DNA of 18,360 nucleotides, from NCBI GenBank assembly GCA_011772275.1, contig WVZU01000078.1, positions 1 through 18,360 on the forward strand, given 5' to 3'. This DNA comes from Planctomycetales bacterium. Lineage in GTDB: Bacteria; Planctomycetota; Planctomycetia; Pirellulales; UBA7805. Both the position numbers and the translations under genes were made by a program. Numbering within the stretch: the stretch's first letter is position 1; every line of letters begins with the position of its first letter. Under the pieces are notes generated by a model that searched no databases, was not told the DNA's origin, and saw only the letters and a program-made list of their open reading frames with translations. This document shows positions 1 through 6,890 of this stretch, piece after piece.

Positions 1-117
1 CCAACCGGCCCCGACGCATACTCGCATGCTGCCAAACAATTACAATCCGTGTAATGCACCCAAGGACGAGCCTGGATTTCTCGTCAGTCACCTGTTGCAG
101 CTTGTAAGCAATCCGGG

Positions 118-3100
118 CTAACGAAACAACATGCCCGCATATCCGACAACCCGGCTGGTATCGCCCGACACGTCCGCGCTGGTGCCGTAGGCGACTTCCT
201 CACACGTTTGCAGTTGGCCCAGCTGGCGGAGCGTATCCAGAGCGATGACGGCCGGCAGGACACCACACATACTAATTTGCTCGCGACGGACCGTTTCGTA
301 CAGCTTGCCGGCGTCCATGGTTTTCAAGGCGTCGATGGCCAGCCGGTCCCGTCGCCGATTTTCCTGGTCGCTGGCAAAATGGTTCATGTCGCTGGAGATC
401 AGCAGGAGGGGCCGTGGTTCCTGGACCTGCAGCGCCGTGGCCAGATCTGCGGCGAACGCCTGACATTGCTCGAAATCGGCCGGGCCAATCGCCACGCCGA
501 CGATTCGGGTTTGGGGTGCCAGCCGCGCCAGCAGCGGCAATTGGACCTCAATGGCGTGCTCACCGCGGTGAGCCGCGGCATCCAGCTGCCAGCCGGCCAC
601 TTTGTTGGCCAGCAGTTCAGCCAGCTGGACGTCGGACGGCAGCGTGGCTCCGGGAATGGCCCACGAGTCGTGCGGTGCAATTGCGTACGTGGCACCGTGG
701 GGCGTGTGTTTGGGACAAAGGATGATTGTCGTGTCGGGAAATCGGATCCGCCGCAAGACGGTGGCGGCAATCCGTCCTGAGTAGATCAGTCCCGCATGGG
801 GGACCAGGGCTGCGTTCCAGCTGTCCGGATTCGCCGGGCCGTCGCGGGTCAGGTCATCCAGCATTGTTTGCAGTTGGTCCGGGGTGCCGGGGTAAAAGGT
901 GCCTGCCACGGCGGGTGGCCGCCGGCTGGTGCTGCCTGCCGTTTGTGGTCCGTTGCGGACGAGGATTTGTTTTTCGGTCGACTGGCAAGCCGCGCTGAAG
1001 ACCGCCGTGTTGGGCACGCGGTTCGCCTGGGCGGCTTGGGCCGTCTGTTCCAGCAATTTTTGGCTGTCCAGCTGGGGATGGAATTGCCAGGCCAGCCAGT
1101 CGCCGGCCTGCACGATCAGGGCACGGCGGTCCGGAACCGCACCGCGGAGATCGGAGTCGTCGACCGGGCCGTGCATGGCGGGATCCGTGAGGATCGTCAG
1201 CCCGATGCGGTTGTCAAGAGTCGAATCCGCCGCGCTACCCTTGACCAGCAGCCGCGCTGCCGCCTGGGTAAGTTGCAACAGGGTGGCTTGCAGAGGGATG
1301 GCCGGGCGGAGCGACAGTTGAGCGACGTGGAGGGGTTGGTCGTCGCCGTGGGGGTACATGGTAATTGCCGCTCCATGGACCATCCCGTCGGGGCAGTCGG
1401 GCAGGTAATAGCTGGGCGTTGCGCCGCGCTGGTGAGCTGCGATGTTGCGCCGACAATGTTCTCGCAACTGCCCCAGCTGCTGGTCGTCGATCGGCGGGGC
1501 TGGCGGTTGAGGAAAACTCGCCAGCAGGGGTGTGGAAAACGGGCCCTCGATCAAGCAGGTTTCAAACGTCAAAAGTTCCGTGTCGTCTTCGGTCCAGGCA
1601 GTCGGTGGCAAGCCCGCTTTGCGGCACACTTGCTCCAGAAACTGCTGGGCCGACAATTGGTGTTCGCTGGCCACATTGGGCAACAGCAGGCCGGCCGCCT
1701 TTCCTTGCCGGATTTGCAGGCCGTGCCGTCCGATTTCGACTTGGGACCCGCGGGCCGTGCCGCGGGCGGCGACCTTCCGAAACCCGTACAGCAACGATAC
1801 GTCCAGATCCAAAAAAGGGAGCTCCGTGCTGGATACCGGCGGCAGCCGGACGTCCTCCCGCGCGGTGCGATTCGCCGACTTTTGCACAGCCTCCTGCAGC
1901 GGCATCTCGCCCCCCAGCACGCCACAGCACCCCCGGAGGCGTCCTTGTCGTTTGAGCGTCACGAAGGCCCCCGTCACGGGCAGGTCGGCCGAATCCCCCA
2001 GTTCGGGCGCGGCGGTAGCCGCTTCGCGCTGGTAAACCGCTCGGGCGACCTGGAAGCAAGCGGCCTGGTGGATTTTCTGCCGCTGTTGGTCGTTTAGCGC
2101 CGGCCGGCTGGTGGCCGTTGAAGGGACAGGGGGCCCAGCGGGCGGTTTGTTTTCGGGGGGGGTAGCCATTGCGAGATTTCCTTTCGTGGTCGTTGCCCCG
2201 CGGTCGGCCTGATAGGGTTCGATGCGGACTGGCAACCGCCGCCGCCCCCAGCTGCCCGGCGCTTCGGCAAACCGACCCGGAATGGGCGTGTCACAAAACG
2301 CACAGCGATCATGGTTCAAATGGTAAGCTCCCAGTTCGTGCCAATCACGTTCGATGATCAGCTTGCCGCAATGATGGCAATAGGTGCTGTCGTGCTGGCG
2401 GTCATGCACATTGCCCACGTAGGCGTACTTGATGCCTTGTTGACCGGCGATCTGGTGAGCGACCAGCAACGTCTCGGCTGGCGTGGCGGGCCGGTCCTGC
2501 AGGCGAAAATCGGGATGAAAGGCCGTAAAGTGGACCGGCACCTGGTCGCCCAGGTTTTCCAAGACCCAATCGCACATTCGACGTAGCTCGTCCGGCGAAT
2601 CGTTCGCGCGGGGAATAATCAAATTGGTGATTTCCAGCCAGACGTCGGTCTCCTCTTTCAGCCAGCGAAGGGTTTCCAGTACCGGTTGCAGGTGCGAGAG
2701 GGTCAGTTGCTGGTAAAACTGTTCGGTAAACGCCTTGAGATCCACATTGGCCGCATCCATTACCTCGAAGAAAGGCTGGCGGGCCGCGGGAGTGATATAG
2801 CCGGCGGTGACGGCCACGGTCTGGATGCCGCGGGCGTGGCAGGCGTGGGCCGTATCGATGGCGTACTCGGCCCAGATGACCGGGTCGTTGTAAGTAAAGG
2901 CAACGCTGCGGCAACCCAAGTTTGCGGCGGCCGCAGCAATGGCTTCGGGCGAGGCCTGATTGCTGAGCCGGGCGATTTCGCGCGACTTGGAGATGTCCCA
3001 GTTCTGGCAGAACTTGCAGCCCAGATTGCAGCCCGCGGTGCCGAAGGAGAGCACGGGGGTGCCGGGAAAAAAATGATTCAGCGGTTTCTTTTCGATCGGG

Positions 3101-3327
3101 TCGACGCAGAAGCCGGTGCTGCGGCCGTAGGTGCTGAGCACCATTTGGCCGTCGCGATTTTCGCGTACAAAGCAGAAGCCACGATCGCCCGGCTTGAGAT
3201 GACATTCGCGAGGACAGAGATCGCAGACGATGCGATCGTCATCGCTGTGGGTGTGCCACCAGCCGCCCGCCTTGGCGCCGTCACCAAAGCGTTCTTGCTC
3301 AGGCGGAAGAAGTACAACACGCGACAT
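118..3327 (-). CDS. AmmeMemoRadiSam fusion: radical SAM enzyme + AMMECR1 + AMMECR1-like + Memo
   Basis: This 1069-residue protein joins the three parts of the AmmeMemoRadiSam system, whose substrate is unknown. Residues about 30-355 are the radical SAM module. It has an N-terminal Cys set (C35, C38, C42, C52), the 4Fe-4S/SAM motif GCNLGCKFCQNW with C100, C104 and C107, and a zinc-ribbon-like pair of CxxC motifs (C317/C320, C342/C345). Residues about 410-597 are AMMECR1 (GAFVTLK, LRGCCG, RKAGLPPTAW). Residues about 614-781 look like a second, eroded AMMECR1 copy. Residues about 803-1069 are Memo (AGTFYPG, VPHAGLIYSG with H844, the PKHTPHG region, SSDMNHF, MCGVLP with C1021). I chose the ATG at 3327 because homology begins soon after it. 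The ORF could open at 3477, but that would overlap the upstream DUF3467 gene and adds only a Ser/Arg-rich tail. It lies 55 bp downstream of that gene and is probably co-transcribed with it. Families are certain, function is not. Confidence 0.9.
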   Translation of the reverse strand: MSRVVLLPPEQERFGDGAKAGGWWHTHSDDDRIVCDLCPRECHLKPGDRGFCFVRENRDGQMVLSTYGRSTGFCVDPIEKKPLNHFFPGTPVLSFGTAGCNLGCKFCQNWDISKSREIARLSNQASPEAIAAAAANLGCRSVAFTYNDPVIWAEYAIDTAHACHARGIQTVAVTAGYITPAARQPFFEVMDAANVDLKAFTEQFYQQLTLSHLQPVLETLRWLKEETDVWLEITNLIIPRANDSPDELRRMCDWVLENLGDQVPVHFTAFHPDFRLQDRPATPAETLLVAHQIAGQQGIKYAYVGNVHDRQHDSTYCHHCGKLIIERDWHELGAYHLNHDRCAFCDTPIPGRFAEAPGSWGRRRLPVRIEPYQADRGATTTKGNLAMATPPENKPPAGPPVPSTATSRPALNDQQRQKIHQAACFQVARAVYQREAATAAPELGDSADLPVTGAFVTLKRQGRLRGCCGVLGGEMPLQEAVQKSANRTAREDVRLPPVSSTELPFLDLDVSLLYGFRKVAARGTARGSQVEIGRHGLQIRQGKAAGLLLPNVASEHQLSAQQFLEQVCRKAGLPPTAWTEDDTELLTFETCLIEGPFSTPLLASFPQPPAPPIDDQQLGQLREHCRRNIAAHQRGATPSYYLPDCPDGMVHGAAITMYPHGDDQPLHVAQLSLRPAIPLQATLLQLTQAAARLLVKGSAADSTLDNRIGLTILTDPAMHGPVDDSDLRGAVPDRRALIVQAGDWLAWQFHPQLDSQKLLEQTAQAAQANRVPNTAVFSAACQSTEKQILVRNGPQTAGSTSRRPPAVAGTFYPGTPDQLQTMLDDLTRDGPANPDSWNAALVPHAGLIYSGRIAATVLRRIRFPDTTIILCPKHTPHGATYAIAPHDSWAIPGATLPSDVQLAELLANKVAGWQLDAAAHRGEHAIEVQLPLLARLAPQTRIVGVAIGPADFEQCQAFAADLATALQVQEPRPLLLISSDMNHFASDQENRRRDRLAIDALKTMDAGKLYETVRREQISMCGVLPAVIALDTLRQLGQLQTCEEVAYGTSADVSGDTSRVVGYAGMLFR

Positions 3328-3382
3328 GAACCGGTTTGCAGAAGAAGGAGTGAGGAGGAAACGGGAAAACCTCAGGCTTATT

Positions 3383-3991
3383 CTATGCATCCGGACCGGA
3401 TGGGTCAGCGGCGGGGTCCTCGTCTTGTGGCGGCCGCTGCCGTTGGACCCGCTGCTGGAACTGCTGATAAGTAGCATTCAGCGACTCGACCACGCGGGGC
3501 ACCTGCGGAGCGGCCAGGTAGACACGGGTCGAGACGGCCGGATGCGGATACATGTTGGTCAGAAAATCGAGCTTGAATTCGGACGCGCCGTGGGAGATCA
3601 TCAGGCCGTTGGCGTAAGTGCCGGCCAACATTTCGTCCGGTAGTTTTAATTCGTCGTACAGCTCCTGCACGGTCGGACGCTTCTGGGATTCGTTCCGTGG
3701 CAGTTCCGGCGGCGGCCCGAACTTCTGCTGGTACATGTCCAGGTTCTTGCGCAGCGCTTCGATGACTTGCGGCAGGACGGCGTGCGGCAAAACGACGCGG
3801 GCCACAATCCTGGCCGGCGGCGAAAGATTTTGGACGAAATCCAGCACAAATTCCGTGGCCCCGGTCATCAAGATTACCCCCGTGCTGAACACCCCGGATC
3901 CAACTTTTTCCGGGACACGAGCGGAAAGGTGCTTTGCGCGGACTTGCTGGCTGTCCCCGCTGTCTTCAGGTGGTGAATCGGAGGTCGACAT
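3383..3991 (-). CDS. DUF3467 protein with two tandem copies of the domain
   Basis: This is a 202-residue protein built from two related halves. Residues about 35-93 contain ATEFVLDF and ARVVLPH, followed by the helix VIEALRKNLDMYQQKFG. Residues about 125-183 contain YANGLMISH, ASEFKLDF and TRVYLA, followed by VVESLNATYQQF. Each half resembles DUF3467, a small beta-sandwich-plus-helix family of unknown function that usually occurs as a single copy of roughly 100 residues. The linker and the last 20 residues are Pro/Asp/Arg-rich and probably flexible. No signal peptide or membrane segment is visible, so it is probably cytoplasmic. The ATG at 3991 follows an in-frame TGA on the minus strand, which supports this start. 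There is no clear ribosome binding site. It is the promoter-proximal gene of the unit with the AmmeMemoRadiSam fusion. Confidence 0.8.
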   Translation of the reverse strand: MSTSDSPPEDSGDSQQVRAKHLSARVPEKVGSGVFSTGVILMTGATEFVLDFVQNLSPPARIVARVVLPHAVLPQVIEALRKNLDMYQQKFGPPPELPRNESQKRPTVQELYDELKLPDEMLAGTYANGLMISHGASEFKLDFLTNMYPHPAVSTRVYLAAPQVPRVVESLNATYQQFQQRVQRQRPPQDEDPAADPSGPDA

Positions 3992-4025
3992 GGCTAATGC
4001 TAAGGTAGCTGGATTTGCTCACGAT

Positions 4026-4070
4026 ATCCAGTCCAACGGGATCCAGTCCCATGGGATCCCGTCCCACGGG
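4026..4070. repeat. three tandem copies of a 15-bp unit
   Basis: Three adjacent units start at 4026, 4041 and 4056 and read ATCCAGTCCAACGGG, ATCCAGTCCCATGGG and ATCCCGTCCCACGGG. They share the pattern ATCC[A/C]GTCC[A/C]A[C/T]GGG. They lie 35-79 bp upstream of the DUF3467 start (minus strand) and about 40 bp upstream of the rightward promoter candidate. Array position in a divergent promoter region suggests iterated binding sites, but this is inference. A plus-strand ORF crossing it is a shadow of the DUF3467 gene. Confidence 0.75.
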
Positions 4071-4108
4071 CCCGTTGGCTCAACCGAAAGCGCCGGCTGC
4101 CGTCATAG

Positions 4109-4135
4109 TTGAAAGGACCGCTACCAGTTTATAAT
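4109..4135 (+). promoter_or_regulatory. sigma70-like promoter for the rightward gene cluster
   Basis: A perfect TATAAT sits at 4130-4135, preceded by TTGAAA at 4109-4114 with a 15-bp spacer, which is shorter than the usual 16-18 bp. Predicted transcription would begin near 4142, giving a leader of about 50 nt before the ATG at 4191. It is the only clear promoter-like sequence in this divergent region. This is a sequence-only call. Confidence 0.45.
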
Positions 4136-4190
4136 ACGGATCGTCTCGTTGTGTACCCGCTGTGGCCGCCATGGAAAACTCCTCCCTTTG

Positions 4191-5234
4191 ATGCCACTCT
4201 TCGCTCGACAACTGATCATCCTTGCTGGGTCATCCACGCTGCTGAACCTTTTGGCTGCGGCGGCCCCCGCAGCCACCCCGCCCGCCGGCTCGCGGCTGCG
4301 AATCGTGACCTTCAATGCCCAGTGCCTGGCAGCGCCGGATACCCGCGATACGAGGTTGCCCCGATTTCGCTGGGAGATCGCTCGTCGCCGCCACGTCGAA
4401 CAGGTGGCTCATCTGGTGGAGGTGCTGGAACCGGATGTCCTGGCGCTGCAGGAGGTCACTTCCCAGCCGGCCATCGACCTGTTGCTGCAGGTGCTGGCCG
4501 CCAAAGGGCTGGACCGCTACGCCGGTTATCATGCCGAATCGCAAGACAAATTTGCCGGCTTCGACATTGCTTTCGTTTCCCGATTTAAACCGGACTTGGT
4601 TGGCGGGCAACCGCTGCGAATGCTGTCTTCTCCCTCTGGCGACACAACCTGGCGGGAAAGTTTTTCTTTTACTGACGAAAATGGGCGCGAGGTCCGGCGG
4701 GATACGGCACTCACAAGGCATGCTCTGTTTTACTTCGACGTGCACGGGTTAAAACTGGGGTTGTTGGGCCTGCATCTAAAGGCTGATCCCAGCGACGCTT
4801 ACTCCAACGCGCGGAGGACCGCCGAAGCGCGCATCGCGCAACGGATTATCCAGCAGGAGATCGTCGCTCGTGGATACAAGCCAATTGTTCTGGGCGACCT
4901 GAATGACTATGATCCAGACGTGCCTGACCGTGATTCGAGGCGGAGTACGAAAACAAATGTGCTGAAACTTTTGAAAGATTATGACCCGGGCCAGGTGGGG
5001 GACGAGCTGGTGAATGCGGCCGAGCGTATTGTCCGCGTTGCAGACCGCTTTACCTCTCACTGGGACATCAACGAAAATTCCACTTCCGACGATGGCGACG
5101 TGTTCACGATGATTGATCACATCCTGCTCCACCAATCATTAGCCCCCAAGATCCGCAGGACGTTCGTCTGCCGGTTGAGTGACCTGAAAACGTCCGATCA
5201 CTGGCCCGTGGTTGTCGATTTGAAGCTGCCCTAA
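4191..5234 (+). CDS. exported endonuclease/exonuclease/phosphatase (EEP) family protein
   Basis: This is a 347-residue metal-dependent phosphodiesterase/nuclease of the EEP (DNase I-like) superfamily. Conserved motifs appear in order: TFNAQ with N42, LQEV with E88, LHLKA with H195, VLGDLND with D236 and N238, IDHILL with D309/H310, and TSDHWPV with D336/H337. Residues 1-29 form a signal peptide-like segment (basic N-terminus, hydrophobic core, Ala-rich end APAA), so the enzyme probably acts outside the cytoplasm. A TTG at 4149 would add 14 residues ahead of the signal peptide. The ATG at 4191 fits better. Its stop lies 19 bp before deoC, suggesting co-transcription with nucleoside catabolism genes. 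Supplying nucleosides or deoxyribose from extracellular nucleic acid is a reasonable inference, but EEP substrates range from DNA to lipids and sugars, so the substrate is open. Confidence 0.85.
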   Translation: MPLFARQLIILAGSSTLLNLLAAAAPAATPPAGSRLRIVTFNAQCLAAPDTRDTRLPRFRWEIARRRHVEQVAHLVEVLEPDVLALQEVTSQPAIDLLLQVLAAKGLDRYAGYHAESQDKFAGFDIAFVSRFKPDLVGGQPLRMLSSPSGDTTWRESFSFTDENGREVRRDTALTRHALFYFDVHGLKLGLLGLHLKADPSDAYSNARRTAEARIAQRIIQQEIVARGYKPIVLGDLNDYDPDVPDRDSRRSTKTNVLKLLKDYDPGQVGDELVNAAERIVRVADRFTSHWDINENSTSDDGDVFTMIDHILLHQSLAPKIRRTFVCRLSDLKTSDHWPVVVDLKLP

Positions 5235-5253
5235 GCGGTGGCGGCACTGTGCC

Positions 5254-5982
5254 ATGTCCGATTCGATCGCCCACTATATTGATCATGCGGTGCTGCATCC
5301 CACGCAAACGGAAGAGGATGTGCAAGCGGCCTGTCGGCTGGGTGCGGAATTGGAGGTTGCCAGCCTGTGCGTCAAACCGTACCTGGTGCCGCTGACTGCC
5401 GATTTACTGTCGGGCACTGCGGTGAAGGTGTCGACGGTGGTCAGCTTTCCACACGGTGCCTGCACGACCGCGCAAAAAGTGGCCGAGACCCACGATGCTT
5501 GTCGAGCGGGGGCGGTCGAACTGGATATGGTCGTCAACCTTGGGAAGGTCTTTGCCGGTCAGTGGGACTACGTGCGGGACGAGATCGCGGCGGTCGTCGC
5601 GGCGGCCGACCAGCATGGGGCGATTGTGAAGGTGATCCTGGAAACAGGATTGCTGGCGGACGATCGGCAGAAAGTCGAGCTTTGTCGCTGCTGCGAAACC
5701 GCCGGGGCGGCGTTCGTCAAGACGTCCACCGGTTTTGCTTACCTGCAGCAGCCGGATGGCACGGTCGTGGCCACGGGCGCCACGTTGGAGGACGTCGCCC
5801 TCATGCGGGCCAGCTGCTCGGCCAAGGTCGCCATCAAGGCCTCAGGCGGAATCCGCACCCTCCAAGCCGCTCGACAATTTATCCAACGAGGCGCCACCCG
5901 CCTGGGTACCAGTTCCACCAAAGCCCTTGTCGAACAAGAACGCGGAATATTGTCGGCGACGGCCGACCTGGGAAACGACTAA
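5254..5982 (+). CDS. deoC: deoxyribose-phosphate aldolase
   Basis: This 242-residue protein is a class I aldolase that cleaves 2-deoxy-D-ribose-5-phosphate to glyceraldehyde-3-phosphate and acetaldehyde in the cytoplasm, the last step of deoxynucleoside breakdown. The family landmarks are all present: YIDHAVLHP near the N-terminus, VSTVVSFPHG, VELDMVVNLG with D91, the Schiff-base lysine K156 in FVKTSTGF, and the second active-site lysine K195 in IKASGGIRT. Length is typical of the bacterial TIM-barrel DERA family (about 220-250). The ATG at 5254 is directly followed by the conserved N-terminus, with no obvious ribosome binding site. It lies between the EEP gene (19-bp gap) and the first purine nucleoside phosphorylase (27-bp gap), consistent with one transcript. 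Confidence 0.95.
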   Translation: MSDSIAHYIDHAVLHPTQTEEDVQAACRLGAELEVASLCVKPYLVPLTADLLSGTAVKVSTVVSFPHGACTTAQKVAETHDACRAGAVELDMVVNLGKVFAGQWDYVRDEIAAVVAAADQHGAIVKVILETGLLADDRQKVELCRCCETAGAAFVKTSTGFAYLQQPDGTVVATGATLEDVALMRASCSAKVAIKASGGIRTLQAARQFIQRGATRLGTSSTKALVEQERGILSATADLGND

Positions 5983-6009
5983 CTTCCTGACCTGCCACAC
6001 TCCCTTACC

Positions 6010-6843
6010 ATGCTTGAACTTTACGACCAGATCCAAGCGGCTACGGCCTTCATCCGCTCGAAATGGCCCCACCCCCCCCGCGTGGGCATCATCCTGGGTA
6101 CCGGCTTGGGCAGCCTCGCCGACCAGATCGATTTGGAGGCGGCGATCGAGTACGAAGACATCCCTCATTTTCCCCGTGCGACAGCGGCCAGCCATCGGGG
6201 GCGCCTCGTCTGCGGCTCGTTGCAAGGCCTGCGGGTCATGGCCATGGAGGGCCGGGTGCACGCCTATGAAGGTTATCCGTTGCAGCGGATCACGCTGCCG
6301 GTGCGGGTCATCAAGGAAATGGGCGCTCAACTGCTGATTATTTCCAATGCCGTCGGCGGCCTGAACCCAAACTACCATGCAGGCGACATCATGGTGATCG
6401 AGGACCATATCAACCTGATGAACGACAATCCACTGATCGGCATCAATGACGATCGCCTGGGTCCGCGGTTTCCCGATATGGCCGCGCCGTACGACCAGCC
6501 GCTGGTCGACGTGGCCCTGGAGGTTGCTCGCCGCGAAAACTTTGTCGCTCACCAAGGCATCCTCGTCGCGGTCACCGGCCCCAACCTGGAGACCCGCGCC
6601 GAATATCGCTTTCTGCGCCTGATCGGCGCCGACGCGGTCGGCATGTCGACGGTTCCCGAAGTGATTACCGCAGCCCACTGCAGCCTGCGAACGGTCGGGT
6701 TGTCGATCGTCACCGATATGTGCCTGCCTGACGCCCTGGAGGCGGTGGATATTGACCGCATCATCGCCACTGCCAACGCCGCCGAACCGAAACTGCGCGC
6801 GATCGTGTTGGGTTTGCTGGACCACGTGCGGAAGAACGAATGA
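6010..6843 (+). CDS. purine nucleoside phosphorylase, trimeric type (copy 1)
   Basis: This 277-residue enzyme belongs to the low-molecular-mass trimeric PNP family, which splits purine (deoxy)nucleosides with phosphate into base and (deoxy)ribose-1-phosphate. Phosphate-site motifs are GTGLG (T31), SHRGRLVCG (H62) and EGRVHAYEGY (R82, H84). The base/ribose site includes GPNLETRAEYR with E194 and VGMSTVPEV with M212. The position matching human PNP Asn243 is Asp236 (IVTDMC). In the methylthioadenosine phosphorylase relatives an Asp here helps bind 6-aminopurines, and Asn favours 6-oxopurines, so specificity may differ from classic PNP. The Glu that accompanies 6-oxopurine binding is kept, so adenosine use is only a possibility. 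It is followed 47 bp later by a paralogue (copy 2). Confidence 0.92.
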   Translation: MLELYDQIQAATAFIRSKWPHPPRVGIILGTGLGSLADQIDLEAAIEYEDIPHFPRATAASHRGRLVCGSLQGLRVMAMEGRVHAYEGYPLQRITLPVRVIKEMGAQLLIISNAVGGLNPNYHAGDIMVIEDHINLMNDNPLIGINDDRLGPRFPDMAAPYDQPLVDVALEVARRENFVAHQGILVAVTGPNLETRAEYRFLRLIGADAVGMSTVPEVITAAHCSLRTVGLSIVTDMCLPDALEAVDIDRIIATANAAEPKLRAIVLGLLDHVRKNE

Positions 6844-6890
6844 GTCCAACGTGGAGCGCGGGAGGAGAGTGGGGAGCGGGGGACGGGTGA

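Noticed and set aside
796..2097. Plus-strand 433-codon open frame
   Set aside because: It is antisense to the AMMECR1/Memo half of the fusion, has no recognisable domain, and is a GC-driven shadow frame.
3328..3477. Fifty-residue N-terminal extension of the AmmeMemoRadiSam fusion
   Set aside because: It overlaps the end of the DUF3467 gene, is Ser/Arg/Pro-rich and precedes the point where homology begins.
3618..4112. Plus-strand open frame ending in IQSNG/IQSHG/IPSHG pentapeptide repeats
   Set aside because: Most of it is antisense to the well-supported DUF3467 gene; the pentapeptides simply translate the 15-bp intergenic repeat.
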